DNA from: Stenotrophomonas nematodicola
Lineage (GTDB): Bacteria > Pseudomonadota > Gammaproteobacteria > Xanthomonadales > Xanthomonadaceae
NCBI RefSeq assembly: GCF_009467805.1
Contig: NZ_WIAY01000006.1
Coordinates: 124,001 to 188,000 of the forward strand
Length of the DNA stretch: 64,000 nucleotides
Direction: 5' to 3'
Shown here: in pieces, positions 1 to 8,434 of the stretch
How the letters are laid out: every line of letters begins with the position of its first letter
How positions within the stretch are numbered: position 1 is the stretch's first letter
The notes under the pieces: generated by a model
The model's database searches: none
Told to the model about the DNA's origin: nothing
Seen by the model: only the letters and a program-made list of their open reading frames with translations
Program-made: the position numbers and the translations under genes

Positions 1-1
1 T

Positions 2-517
2 GGGTGGCAGTTCGACATCCATGACGGGACAAAGATTCAAACCTGCGCTCCCTGCCAAATAAAATTTGTCAGGGACCGGAAGGATGTCGACAAAGACTTC
101 CGAACCTTGGTGCGACTGGCGAAGAAGTGGCGCAACCATGCTTACATCAAACCGCTCAAATCGTTTGCCATCGAACTGATCATGGCTCACGTCCTGGCGA
201 AGTATGGCAAGGATGGAACGATTGAGAAGCGATTTAGGGACTTCCTGCTCTACATTGCACAGTCAGGGCTTAAGGAGAAGATCTCCTTTCCCGAGAACGG
301 CTCCGTTGTTCCCACCTTCGAACATCCCGTAGTCATCCTTGATCCGGTGTGCAGCAGCAACAACGTCGCGAGCAGGATTTCCGAGGCCGAACGCCAAGCA
401 ATTGTCGACGCGGCAAGCGAAGCCTGGGAAACCGCAAACTTCGCCTCCGCAGAGAACGACACTGAGATTTGGAAGGAGATTTTTGGACCTCGATTCAAGG
501 TGGAGGACGACGCGTGA
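2..517 (+). CDS. CBASS CD-NTase (cGAS/DncV-like nucleotidyltransferase), C-terminal part, 5' end outside window
   Basis: The frame is open from the first bases of the window, so the N-terminus with the catalytic GS and DxD motifs lies outside. What remains is the helical C-terminal half of an OAS-type CD-NTase: a basic segment KKWRNHAYIKPLKSFAIELI, and the family's closing signature VVILDPVCSSNNVA followed by a helix and WKEIFGP. Such enzymes make cyclic di- or trinucleotides on phage infection and activate an effector. The stop codon overlaps the GTG of the HORMA gene, so the two are translationally coupled. The HORMA/TRIP13 partners suggest clade C or D, which cannot be decided without the N-terminus. 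Family assignment is firm; product nucleotide is unknown. Confidence 0.88.
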   Translation, partial: GWQFDIHDGTKIQTCAPCQIKFVRDRKDVDKDFRTLVRLAKKWRNHAYIKPLKSFAIELIMAHVLAKYGKDGTIEKRFRDFLLYIAQSGLKEKISFPENGSVVPTFEHPVVILDPVCSSNNVASRISEAERQAIVDAASEAWETANFASAENDTEIWKEIFGPRFKVEDDA

Positions 518-1008
518 GTCAGACCAGCACTTCTACTAATACCTACTCTGTCGCCGACATCGAAGCAGTGATGCGTCGAGTCACAGCAGACTTGGTCATG
601 ATCGCCTCGAGCACGGGTGCCATTACGGAAGCGAAGGCTCGCAACTGGGCGCACGACATGGAGCTCTTGGCTAGCAAGGGCTACTTGCGCATGGCTGACC
701 TGACCCTGCTAAGCGGCGGTATTGAGCAAATGGCGACTCGCTTCACTGTCGAAGCAGAGTCTGGAAGCCTCAAAATGAATCGCCCCGGTGGGCTCATGTG
801 GCCGAAGGTGGCCAACCCCGACCTGCGTATCGTGCTTTTCTACAATGACTCTTATGACCAGGCGGCCAGAGAGAAGATGCGAGACAAGCTGAAGGTCGGT
901 TGGGTTACCTCAACCGCAGACACCAGCCATTCGTCCCTCAGCTTGAGTTCGAATCGCAGCTACTCAAGCAACTCATATGGAATGCAGCGCGAGGACTATA
1001 GCCGATGA
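514..1008 (+). CDS. cap7: CBASS HORMA-domain protein (Cap7)
   Basis: A 164-residue protein begins at a GTG that overlaps the upstream stop (GTGA). An in-frame ATG 45 bases upstream would lie inside the cyclase gene. It shows the bacterial HORMA1 pattern: YSVADIEAVMRRVTADLVMI at the N-terminus, then AHDMELLASKGYL, LLSGGIEQMATRF, RPGGLMWP and LRIVLFY. The tail is serine-rich and ends in a conserved-looking YGMQREDY. In characterised type III CBASS the HORMA protein senses a peptide (closure motif), binds the CD-NTase and switches it on. Its place between cyclase and TRIP13 gene matches that role. No closure-motif-only partner is visible. Confidence 0.92.
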   Translation: MSQTSTSTNTYSVADIEAVMRRVTADLVMIASSTGAITEAKARNWAHDMELLASKGYLRMADLTLLSGGIEQMATRFTVEAESGSLKMNRPGGLMWPKVANPDLRIVLFYNDSYDQAAREKMRDKLKVGWVTSTADTSHSSLSLSSNRSYSSNSYGMQREDYSR

Positions 1009-1901
1009 GCCAGGAAAGTGTATTCGATGCAAAGATCGTCCTCCCGGACCCGAAGCTCGCCCTGCGCGAGAAGACGCTGCTGGGATTCAATGATCGATAC
1101 GACAGGATCCATGATCAGCTTCGGCTGCTTCTCAGCCTGAGCGAGCTCGATGCGTGGAGCAAGAAGCACCACAAGAGCAAGATTGCCCTGTGCGGCCTCG
1201 TATCCGAGCAGTACCCCCTGGTCATCTTCCATGGTGACGTAGGGACTGGCAAAACGGCGACCGCCGAGTGTGTCGTTAATCGCTTGGCGAAAGAATCGCG
1301 GACCGAGGACTCGCTTCTCTTCAGACTCAGTAATCGAGTTCGCGGCGGCGGCAAGGTCGGTGAAATGGGCACTCTCCTCAATCAAGCGTTTCAAGAGGTA
1401 TGTCAGTCGGCGGGCAAGGCGCGCCGAGCCTTCCTGATCATTGACGAAGGTGACTCAATCGCAGCATCGCGCTCCCAAGAGAACAGCCACCATGAAGACA
1501 AGGTGGCAGTCAACACTCTGATTCAGGGCGTCGATGATCTCCGTCGTTACGGCGGACGGGTCGTTGTGATTCTTTGCACGAACCGACTCTCTGTACTCGA
1601 TGCGGCCCTGCGCCGTCGGGCCGCAGTGGTTGAAGAGTTTTCCCGTCCCACCGACAGCGAGCGCCGCCAACTTTTGACGATGGATCTGGAAGGGCTCTCA
1701 CTCACGACGAAGCACATCGAGCAGCTTGTAGCCGCCACTGGGGCGCAAGGTGAACAGCCTGGCTGGACGTACTCGGATATCCGAACGCGCCTTTACCCGA
1801 CGGCCATGGCTCGCGCCTTTCCTGATCGCCCACTGTCCTTCGAAGACATCCATAGCGCCGCAACTTCACTTCGGCCGTCTCCAGTCATGGAGGACCGGTA
1901 A
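1005..1901 (+). CDS. cap6: CBASS TRIP13-like AAA+ ATPase (Cap6)
   Basis: The 298-residue AAA+ protein starts at an ATG overlapping the HORMA stop (ATGA). Walker A is GDVGTGKT (residues 77-84, Lys83), Walker B is FLIIDEGD (143-150), sensor 1 is CTNR (Asn193) and an arginine cluster ALRRRAA (201-207) is in the arginine-finger area. Walker B has Gly where relatives usually have Ala (DEGD for DEAD), which leaves the catalytic Asp-Glu intact. Known Cap6 proteins remodel the active HORMA back to the open state and so switch off the cyclase. Position and size (about 300 residues) fit this function well. Confidence 0.92.
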   Translation: MSQESVFDAKIVLPDPKLALREKTLLGFNDRYDRIHDQLRLLLSLSELDAWSKKHHKSKIALCGLVSEQYPLVIFHGDVGTGKTATAECVVNRLAKESRTEDSLLFRLSNRVRGGGKVGEMGTLLNQAFQEVCQSAGKARRAFLIIDEGDSIAASRSQENSHHEDKVAVNTLIQGVDDLRRYGGRVVVILCTNRLSVLDAALRRRAAVVEEFSRPTDSERRQLLTMDLEGLSLTTKHIEQLVAATGAQGEQPGWTYSDIRTRLYPTAMARAFPDRPLSFEDIHSAATSLRPSPVMEDR

Positions 1902-3064
1902 TGGCGCCCCCCTCCCTGCTTGGCCGGCGAATCCACATTGCCGGGAGCATCTCCAAAGATTCCTGCACGGCCGCCCCCCAGGAAGTGGAGCGCGCGAGAC
2001 AGAGCGTCGAGCTCTTGGTCAAGGAGCTGGTGGCCCGCGGTGCAGCATTCGTGGTGCCGATCGACGCCGAGAAGCCCCGTGAAGATGGGTTGCCCATTTG
2101 CTTTGACTGGCTAGTCCTAAAGACGATCTTTAACAACTTGGCGTCGCGGCCTGCGAGTGCCACCGGCCCTCTCGTCTTTGCCGTAAAGCACCATAAGAAC
2201 GAGGATCAAATCCCGGAACAGTACGAAGATCTATGGGCTACGATGCGCTCGTCGGACTTGGTGCAGATTGAGTCTGCTGCGCATTGGAACATGAATGCCA
2301 AGCGAATGGAGGCGCAGGCTCGCCATGGCGACATCCTGATTACGTTGGGTGGCGGTGAAGGCGTTCTCTTCTTGGCCAATCTTTACCATGACGCAGGAAA
2401 GCCAGTTGTTCCCCTGACGTTCAAGCTGGAATCTGCAACAACGGGCTCGCAGAAGATCTTCGATTTTGCGTCCACCAGCAATAACGCCAAGCGCCTTTTC
2501 CTAGTCGAGGGAGCCCCCAATGAGCACGGCTGGCTGAACCGAATCGAGGTCACGTCGCGCAAGGCAGTCGCCGATTGCGTCAAGGATGTGATCGGACTGG
2601 TCGAGTCGCTGGTACCTCCACGGGCTTTTGTCGTGCGGCTCCTTAACCCGAGTCACCCGGACTTCGAGAGCGTCGAGAGCTTCTTCGACAACGTCGTCCA
2701 GCCTGTGATGGAGAACGAGCTGGGCTACAGACTGACGGTGGTCGATGGCCGCCAGTCATACGACCACGCCCGCATCGACGAGGAGATTTTTGCAAAACTG
2801 CATCGCAGTAGGGTCGTTCTGGCCGACATCACAGGTGGACGTCCCAACTGCTTTATCGAACTCGGCTATGCGCTCGGCCGAGGGCTGCCCACGATGTTGA
2901 TGGCAAAAGAGGGGTCGGATCATCCCTTTGATATCACCACCCTGTCCGGCCATCACTGGAAGCCCACGGGAAGCACGGTAGAACGTCGGAAGGCATTTCT
3001 TGAACACTGGAACGCCATCAGGAATCGCCCCTCCCTTGTCCCTACCGAGCCGCTGATTCCATGA
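1901..3064 (+). CDS. SLOG (STALD-like) plus nucleoside-deoxyribosyltransferase/TIR-like protein, probable CBASS effector
   Basis: The 387-residue protein starts in a TAATG junction with cap6. Residues about 9-180 look like a SLOG/STALD Rossmann domain: RIHIAGSISKD near the start and DILITLGGGEGVLFLANLY (glycine loop at 149-154) later. Residues about 240-355 form a second alpha/beta domain with VVLADITGGRPNCFIELGYALGRG. That motif is typical of the nucleoside 2-deoxyribosyltransferase-like branch near TIR, and Glu320 stands in the catalytic position. There is no signal peptide or membrane segment. SLOG domains sense cyclic ADP-ribose-type ligands in Thoeris ThsA, so here SLOG may bind the CBASS nucleotide and the C-terminal domain may cleave a nucleotide such as NAD. 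That role is inference; NucC, the usual type III effector, is absent. Confidence 0.72.
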   Translation: MAPPSLLGRRIHIAGSISKDSCTAAPQEVERARQSVELLVKELVARGAAFVVPIDAEKPREDGLPICFDWLVLKTIFNNLASRPASATGPLVFAVKHHKNEDQIPEQYEDLWATMRSSDLVQIESAAHWNMNAKRMEAQARHGDILITLGGGEGVLFLANLYHDAGKPVVPLTFKLESATTGSQKIFDFASTSNNAKRLFLVEGAPNEHGWLNRIEVTSRKAVADCVKDVIGLVESLVPPRAFVVRLLNPSHPDFESVESFFDNVVQPVMENELGYRLTVVDGRQSYDHARIDEEIFAKLHRSRVVLADITGGRPNCFIELGYALGRGLPTMLMAKEGSDHPFDITTLSGHHWKPTGSTVERRKAFLEHWNAIRNRPSLVPTEPLIP

Positions 3065-3606
3065 CAAAGAACCTGGAAGTTTTCATTTCCGTTGACGTCG
3101 AAACGGCCGGCCCCATTCCGGGAGAATATGCACTGCTCTCCATTGGCGCTTGCGATGCATATCAGCCAGGACGCACCTTTTCGTGCCAACTCAAGCCCAC
3201 TACTCGCAAGGCTGATCCTAAGGCGTTGGAAGTGGCCGGGCTTTCATTGGATGAGCTGGATCGGACAGGCCTTGAGCCTGAAGCTGCAATGGGGAATTTC
3301 CGTGACTGGGTACTGGAAGTGGCTGGCGCGGAAGCCGATCCAGTCTTTGTAGGCTTCAATGCCGCGTTTGACTGGTCCTTTGTCAACTACTATTTCCACC
3401 GATACCTGTCCACTAACCCGTTCGGATTTGCCGCGCTGGACATTAAATCGCTCTACATGGGGGCAACGAATTGCACGTGGGCAGGTACCAAGTCCAGCCA
3501 CATAGCCAAGGCGCTTCACCCTAAGCTCGAAGGGACACACGATGCCCTTGAAGATGCGCTTTACCAGGCCGAACTCTTCCGTCGAATCCGATCTGTAGAA
3601 CGGTAG
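3061..3606 (+). CDS. cap18: DEDDh 3'-5' exonuclease of type III CBASS (Cap18-like)
   Basis: A 181-residue protein whose ATG overlaps the effector stop (ATGA). It carries the full DEDDh set: DVE (Asp12, Glu14), FNAAFD (Asp104) and GTHDALEDA (His160, Asp165), with spacing typical of the DnaQ/RNase T fold. Exonucleases of this type (Cap18) recur as accessory genes of HORMA/TRIP13 CBASS. What they degrade is not settled; oligonucleotides or the signal itself are possible. It is the last gene of the five-gene unit and is followed by a strong hairpin. DNA-repair exonucleases share the fold, but the position makes the CBASS assignment likely. Confidence 0.88.
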   Translation: MTKNLEVFISVDVETAGPIPGEYALLSIGACDAYQPGRTFSCQLKPTTRKADPKALEVAGLSLDELDRTGLEPEAAMGNFRDWVLEVAGAEADPVFVGFNAAFDWSFVNYYFHRYLSTNPFGFAALDIKSLYMGATNCTWAGTKSSHIAKALHPKLEGTHDALEDALYQAELFRRIRSVER

Positions 3607-3619
3607 CGACAAGCCACGA

Positions 3620-3638
3620 GGCGGAGGGGCCCTCCGCC
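3620..3638. terminator. GC-rich hairpin between convergent cap18 and lipoprotein gene
   Basis: GGCGGAGG (3620-3627) pairs perfectly with CCTCCGCC (3631-3638) across a three-base loop. There is no T-run on either side, so it is not a textbook intrinsic terminator. Its place between two convergent genes suggests bidirectional transcript ending or RNA protection. Confidence 0.5.
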
Positions 3639-3697
3639 CCGCTTGAGCAATCATCGGCTCCGCCTCTCCTAGACCTCCCCAAGTCTAATGAAGAGAT

Positions 3698-4495
3698 TCA
3701 GTTGAGCTCAGCTAGGCGAGCACGGTAGGCGTCACTAACGCACGAACTGTCCCCGCACGCGTCGCGCACCTCCCTTCTCCAGCGTCCTTGGTCCGTGCTT
3801 ATAGAGCTAGGATCGGCGGAATGGGAACGTGCCACCTTGAAGGCCTCGGCCGTTTCGCTATCTAGCCGGGCCAGCTCACCATCGGCACATATCATTTGCT
3901 CCACTGACGATGATGCCCTGGAGCAGTCAAAGCTAGGGCTGGGGGCGCCCAACGACGGCTCGAGCTCCTCGACGTCCGTGTAATCATCTGACTTTACCGA
4001 TGCCAGGTCGTCAAAGTCCTCCTGCGCCGCGGGTGCGGGCTCACTTGCAAGCGGAGCCGCGGCGGGCTCAGGCGCTTTCTGCTTGCTTTGAAGGTTGGAG
4101 CGGATCGCAGCTCCGATGCCGATGAGATCACCAGGAAGCACGCGCACCTCCGCCAAGTGGTCCCCGTCGACGACTTGAGAGGTGTACTCGAGCCGAAGTT
4201 TGTAGACGTCCTGGCCGGGGTTGTTGAACGGAGCGGTGAGGTCCGCCTCGCAGCTGTAGCGGCTGATTGCCTCGTCAAAGCTGGTGGGGTGCGCCAAGGA
4301 AATGGCCAGAACCTCTCGCAGCGCCTTTGCGTCCAGGGAGGCTGCGGAACTGCCCGCGCCCAGCTCCCGCTGGATGATGCTTCTGATCAAATCCAGCGTG
4401 CTTTCATCACCGCAAGCCGGAGACTTGCTCGCGCCGCAACCGGCCAGCAACAGTGGTATCAACGCCACACTAAAACCAACGATCTTTCTCGACAT
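3698..4495 (-). CDS. Lipoprotein with C-terminal LprI-like (DUF1311) domain
   Basis: The chosen ATG (4495) has GAGG just upstream and gives a 265-residue product with a lipoprotein signal ending in LLLAGC. A start five codons further upstream is possible. The middle is rich in Ala, Pro and acidic residues. The last 80 residues have the cysteine pattern of lysozyme-inhibitor LprI-like domains: FDCSRASSSVEQMICAD, then LDSETAEAF, then CGDSSCVSDAYRARL. Such proteins sit in the periplasm, and some inhibit lysozyme. Convergent with the CBASS operon, with no functional link visible. Domain call is fairly sure, role is not. Confidence 0.7.
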   Translation of the reverse strand: MSRKIVGFSVALIPLLLAGCGASKSPACGDESTLDLIRSIIQRELGAGSSAASLDAKALREVLAISLAHPTSFDEAISRYSCEADLTAPFNNPGQDVYKLRLEYTSQVVDGDHLAEVRVLPGDLIGIGAAIRSNLQSKQKAPEPAAAPLASEPAPAAQEDFDDLASVKSDDYTDVEELEPSLGAPSPSFDCSRASSSVEQMICADGELARLDSETAEAFKVARSHSADPSSISTDQGRWRREVRDACGDSSCVSDAYRARLAELN

Positions 4496-4682
4496 CCTGT
4501 CCTCGCGCATTCTGGCTGGAATAACTTGATGCTCTATCGGCTAAATGCGTCGTTTCTTTAGCTTTCAGAGCCTACAAGCCCCCAGGGGACCCATCCGGGC
4601 ACTATGCGCCGCCAGTTAAGCCTTAGGAGCTGGGCCACAAATACAGGGCAGCGCGCTCGTCGTCTAAAGCTACACAAGCCCA

Positions 4683-7373
4683 TCAGTCCGATAGGCTCCG
4701 AGTCGCCTTACAACCGCTTTGGAACCGGGAGCAACCCAAGAAGGAGCCGTTGCGACCGTTCCGCGACTGAAGCACCCCTTGCTTGCATACGGGGCATTGG
4801 GCACCTGCCCGTGTGCTCGCCGGCAGTCGCTGGGTTCGAGGTTTGACCTGGAATTTCAAAGGCGCGTCTTGGTCCGCCTTGAGCTTGAAGGTGCAAGCAG
4901 GGAAGCGACTGCATCCGTGAAAGTCGCCGTAAGGTCCCGACCGCAGCTGCAGGATCCCACGCCCACACTGTGGGCACGGCTCCAAGGCCTCACCATCGAT
5001 GGGTTCGATCTTGAGGTGCCCTTGCTTCACCAACTCCACCAGAAAGCGCGAAGGCTGGCTGAGGGTCGTATACAGCCTAACCTGCTTACGGGCACGGGTC
5101 ATGGCCACATAGAACAAGCGCCGCTCCTCCGCTACAGGGAAGGGGTCGGGTGCCGGCATGGCTAACTGCAGCGCAGGGTCGTCTTGGATCTGGCTCGGAA
5201 ACCCTCGGTTGCCCTCCACCACGTTCAGGATGAAGACGTACTCTGACTCCAATCCCTTGGAACCGTGGGCAGTTCGATACTCGATGCTCAGCTTGTCGCC
5301 GAAGCGGCGTTGCCACACGTCCAACGCACCCGGCCTGTCATCCCGGTAGCGCCCCAGAAGCATGACGGTGATGTGACGCCCCTTGAGCGGCGTCAGCTTC
5401 CCGCTTACAGCCAGGTGGTGCATATGGGCCAATTGCTTCTCCACATGACCCACGATGCTCGCCTGCTCCGCGAACCCGTAGGCAAGGAGTGGGGTCTTGG
5501 TCAACGGATTGGTGGTCTTGACATTTTTCTTGATCTGCGCGGGATTGGCCTGGATGAACCGGCTGGAGATATCGCAAAGTTCCGGGGGGCACCGGAACGT
5601 GGTGCCCAGGGACAAGCGCGTGGCGTGGGCGAAAGTCTTCTCAAATTCGGTCATCACGGTAATGTCCGATCCAGCGAAGCGATTGATGCCCTGCCAGTCG
5701 TCGCCCACCACGCAGAGGTGCGCTGGCGGATCAGATTGGTTCGACAACGCCTTCAACAGCCGAATGCGGGCCCGTGAACTGTCTTGGAACTCATCGGCCA
5801 GAATAAGAACGAACGGGCTCTTGTAGGCACCAGACTCCACGTGCCCCGCGGCCAAGATCAGCATGTCCTCGAAGTCAATGAAGTTGCCGCGCTGGAGGCG
5901 CCGCTCCCATTCCTCGGCGATCCGCTCGTAGAGCGCCAAATACATGCGTAAGCGTGCACCAAACCCGTCCTGAGACTGGGCTATCAGTGCGGCTTGCAGA
6001 TCTTGCCGGGTAAGACCGTTGTTCTTGACGTGCTGCTGGAACACCCGGAACGAGCGGGCCAAGTCCTGCGCCTGCACAGGCGACAGTCCTCCCCCCTCCC
6101 TGTCAGGCTCAAATACCAGGCGCACACCGCGCGCCAACAGTGCCTTTGCCAAGGTAGGGATGGCCTCGCCGATCAGCAGGCCATGCGATGTGGTCTCAAA
6201 CAGGGCCGTCCCGAACTTGGCGTGGAGCTCCCGTTTCCACTCGACCCCCGCCAGATAGTCCTTGAAATGCTTGGGCGCATGCCCTTTCCCGTTAAGGGCG
6301 AAATGCTCGTGGTACAGCTGAATTTCTGGGTAGTAGAAGTCTGGAAAATACTGCCGGAACTGGTGATCGGCCGTGTCGTGCTCGTAAGCACGCTCATACT
6401 CGTAGGTCACGCCGTTGTAGAACAACCAGTCGGCGATCGTACGCTCCTCTTTGCTTTTGACCACCTCACCACGGGCCGTACGGAAGCCACGCACGCCGTT
6501 GCCGTAGGCCTCGGGCTCGTCCGGTTGGCCCCATTTGCCAACATCCCGCGCGTATACGGTCCGGAACATGTCCCAGTCACGTTTGAATGCCTTGTCCTGT
6601 TCGCACAGCACTTGAATGATGTCGCCCACCTCCCTTACATCAGCGCCGGGGTTACCGGGATCGACCCAAGGGGCAAGGGACGGCTTCTTGCCCGTGGCCT
6701 TCGCGATAACGTCAATGCCAAAAGCGTGGAAGGTGCTGGACCGGACACTCTCCACCTGAGGCACCCCCCTCAACTGCTCTGCAATGCGAACGCCCACTTC
6801 CTCGGCGGTAGCCTTATTAAAAGCCAGCAGCAATATCTGCTCGGGCTTGGCCAAACCTTGGTGCAAGGCATAGCCAGTCTTGGCCACCATCGTGGAGGTC
6901 TTGCCCGACCCAGCCGCGGCGACGACCATCACCGCATCGTCCATGCAGATGCAAGCAAAGATCTGTTCTTCGGTGAGGGGGTTCTTTTCCACCGTCTTGA
7001 AGAAGCTATCGCACGCGACCCTCTGGATCTCCATGTGTTCGCTATTCGAATTCCCATAGCGCAGCCGCAGGGTTTCCTCCGGCGATGACTCCCCAACAGC
7101 CTGCTTCCAAGTCTTGGTTTGATGCTTGGGGGCTGGGTGGGATGCCAGAAACCGACTCGCCGTCCCCTTCGGGATCCAGCGCCCTTGACCGGCAAAGGCC
7201 AGAGCTTCTTCGATCCATCGCTTGAACTTCTCATCGAAGGCGGCCTGCGATTGGGCTGCGTTGACACGAGCTTCCTCCGCCACCTTTGGATCGACCGGGC
7301 GAGGCTTAGGCGGCTTCTTGCCGAAGATCGCGCCCAGAAGCCACAGCACCCCAATGAATATTAGAAACTCCAC
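4683..7373 (-). CDS. UvrD/Rep (SF1A) helicase, HelD-like, with nuclease-like insert, N-terminal membrane segment and two zinc ribbons
   Basis: The start is taken as the GTG at 7373, which has GAGGG upstream and puts a hydrophobic segment (EFLIFIGVLWLLGAIFG) at the N-terminus; a start 28 codons earlier is open. All SF1 helicase motifs are present: VVAAAGSGKT, TFHAFG, DEFQD, GDDWQGINRFAGSD, TFRCPPEL, TAHGSKGLES and AMTRAR. Between motifs Ia and II is an insertion with KSKEERTIADWLF, QYFPDFYYP and YHEHFAL, resembling a PD-(D/E)xK fold, as in helicase IV relatives. The C-terminus has two topoisomerase-type C4 ribbons (CPQCG...CSRFPAC and CPVCK...CSRFQSGC). Likely a DNA helicase in repair or defence; substrate unknown. 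Confidence 0.88.
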   Translation of the reverse strand: MEFLIFIGVLWLLGAIFGKKPPKPRPVDPKVAEEARVNAAQSQAAFDEKFKRWIEEALAFAGQGRWIPKGTASRFLASHPAPKHQTKTWKQAVGESSPEETLRLRYGNSNSEHMEIQRVACDSFFKTVEKNPLTEEQIFACICMDDAVMVVAAAGSGKTSTMVAKTGYALHQGLAKPEQILLLAFNKATAEEVGVRIAEQLRGVPQVESVRSSTFHAFGIDVIAKATGKKPSLAPWVDPGNPGADVREVGDIIQVLCEQDKAFKRDWDMFRTVYARDVGKWGQPDEPEAYGNGVRGFRTARGEVVKSKEERTIADWLFYNGVTYEYERAYEHDTADHQFRQYFPDFYYPEIQLYHEHFALNGKGHAPKHFKDYLAGVEWKRELHAKFGTALFETTSHGLLIGEAIPTLAKALLARGVRLVFEPDREGGGLSPVQAQDLARSFRVFQQHVKNNGLTRQDLQAALIAQSQDGFGARLRMYLALYERIAEEWERRLQRGNFIDFEDMLILAAGHVESGAYKSPFVLILADEFQDSSRARIRLLKALSNQSDPPAHLCVVGDDWQGINRFAGSDITVMTEFEKTFAHATRLSLGTTFRCPPELCDISSRFIQANPAQIKKNVKTTNPLTKTPLLAYGFAEQASIVGHVEKQLAHMHHLAVSGKLTPLKGRHITVMLLGRYRDDRPGALDVWQRRFGDKLSIEYRTAHGSKGLESEYVFILNVVEGNRGFPSQIQDDPALQLAMPAPDPFPVAEERRLFYVAMTRARKQVRLYTTLSQPSRFLVELVKQGHLKIEPIDGEALEPCPQCGRGILQLRSGPYGDFHGCSRFPACTFKLKADQDAPLKFQVKPRTQRLPASTRAGAQCPVCKQGVLQSRNGRNGSFLGCSRFQSGCKATRSLSD

Positions 7374-7798
7374 TGCCCCACCCTCGGTCTTTCTGCCCCG
7401 CGCCCTGGGGGACCAATGATGCCATGAGGACGCCAATCCACGGCGAATATCGCGCAATCTGACCAGTTATGTATCGAGGCCCACCCGTCCACAAGATTAT
7501 TGAGGGTGTGCTGTTGTTGAACGAAATCCGGCCAACTGTGCGCCGACCGAGGAGGCTCGGGAGGCCGCGTTCGTCTGGCGAAGCAGCAAGTCATGATTGG
7601 CTGAGAGGCAGCGTAATCCGAGGCCAATGCCCCAGTTGACCACGGAATCGGCTCCAACGACAGGCTTGGAGTCCAGCCAACCAGACCCCTAGAATAGGCC
7701 CAGAGCCTGTAGGAGCCGCCCTTAGCTTTGCTGGGCTCAGCCTTCCAAGGCCACGACCACACATTCCATCGGAAGACGCGACCAACGCAAGGAAGAAC
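7374..7798. other. Intergenic region, no gene seen
   Basis: This 425-base gap separates the divergent helicase and small lipoprotein genes and must hold both promoters. No clear -35/-10 pair, RNA gene or repeat stands out. Reading frames here have the composition of chance translation. Confidence 0.5.
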
Positions 7799-8281
7799 AT
7801 GCGCACCCCAACCGCACCCACCATCCTTGCACTACTCATGGCGTTGGTCTTGACGGCTTGCGACAGCAGCCGCGGCCTTCGCACAGAAGTGGAAAGGCTT
7901 GGCGAACAAGTTACCCGGAGTCGCGAGCAATGCGACCAAGCCCGCGAGCTGGAAACCCGAGACTCCAACGAGGTTCGACAGCGTCTGATACGCATTGGCG
8001 AGCTGAAGGCCGACGAGGAGTGGGACAAGTTGGTCAACACAGGAGAAGCCGGCACTACTGAGCTGCTCATCCAGGCAAAGAGGCGGATGTCGGACCCTGA
8101 TTACCAAGCCAAGCGTGATCGAGAGTTGGCAGACCTCGATCGAGAGATAGCCCTATATAAAGAGGACCAGCCTCGCCGACGCGAAGATCGGCAGAACGCA
8201 TGCGCGGCGTTGATCGCCAGCAATGAGGCTTATCGGACGGCGAAAGCAAGGCTCACCGATGCCACCGAGAGCTCCAAGTAG
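7799..8281 (+). CDS. Small lipoprotein with coiled-coil body
   Basis: A 160-residue protein starts at ATG after a purine-rich AAGGAAG. The signal peptide ends in the lipobox LTAC, followed by a long charged helix rich in Glu, Arg and Gln with few hydrophobic breaks, probably coiled coil. It carries only three further-spaced cysteines including the lipid-modified one. I do not recognise a family. It lies between a helicase and Shedu and may be unrelated to either. Real coding is supported by the signal peptide and RBS. Confidence 0.65.
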   Translation: MRTPTAPTILALLMALVLTACDSSRGLRTEVERLGEQVTRSREQCDQARELETRDSNEVRQRLIRIGELKADEEWDKLVNTGEAGTTELLIQAKRRMSDPDYQAKRDRELADLDREIALYKEDQPRRREDRQNACAALIASNEAYRTAKARLTDATESSK

Positions 8282-8434
8282 ACCTGTGTATCGCTCCCTC
8301 TTGGACGAGCATTCTCACCGATCTTCCGTTGCGTCGCGCGACTCAATGCGGTCTTGAGCGGCATATGCCCCCTTTCAAAGGTCGGCGCAACCGGCTGAGC
8401 CGACATTAGTAGGCTTACCACACCCTGTCGGGGC

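Noticed and set aside
250..654. Open frame on the minus strand across the CD-NTase and HORMA genes
   Set aside because: It is a mirror of strongly supported plus-strand genes and has low-complexity, Ser/Arg-rich translation.
5994..7088. Long plus-strand frame inside the helicase gene (364 residues)
   Set aside because: Lies wholly opposite a clear helicase with all motifs; composition typical of antisense translation.
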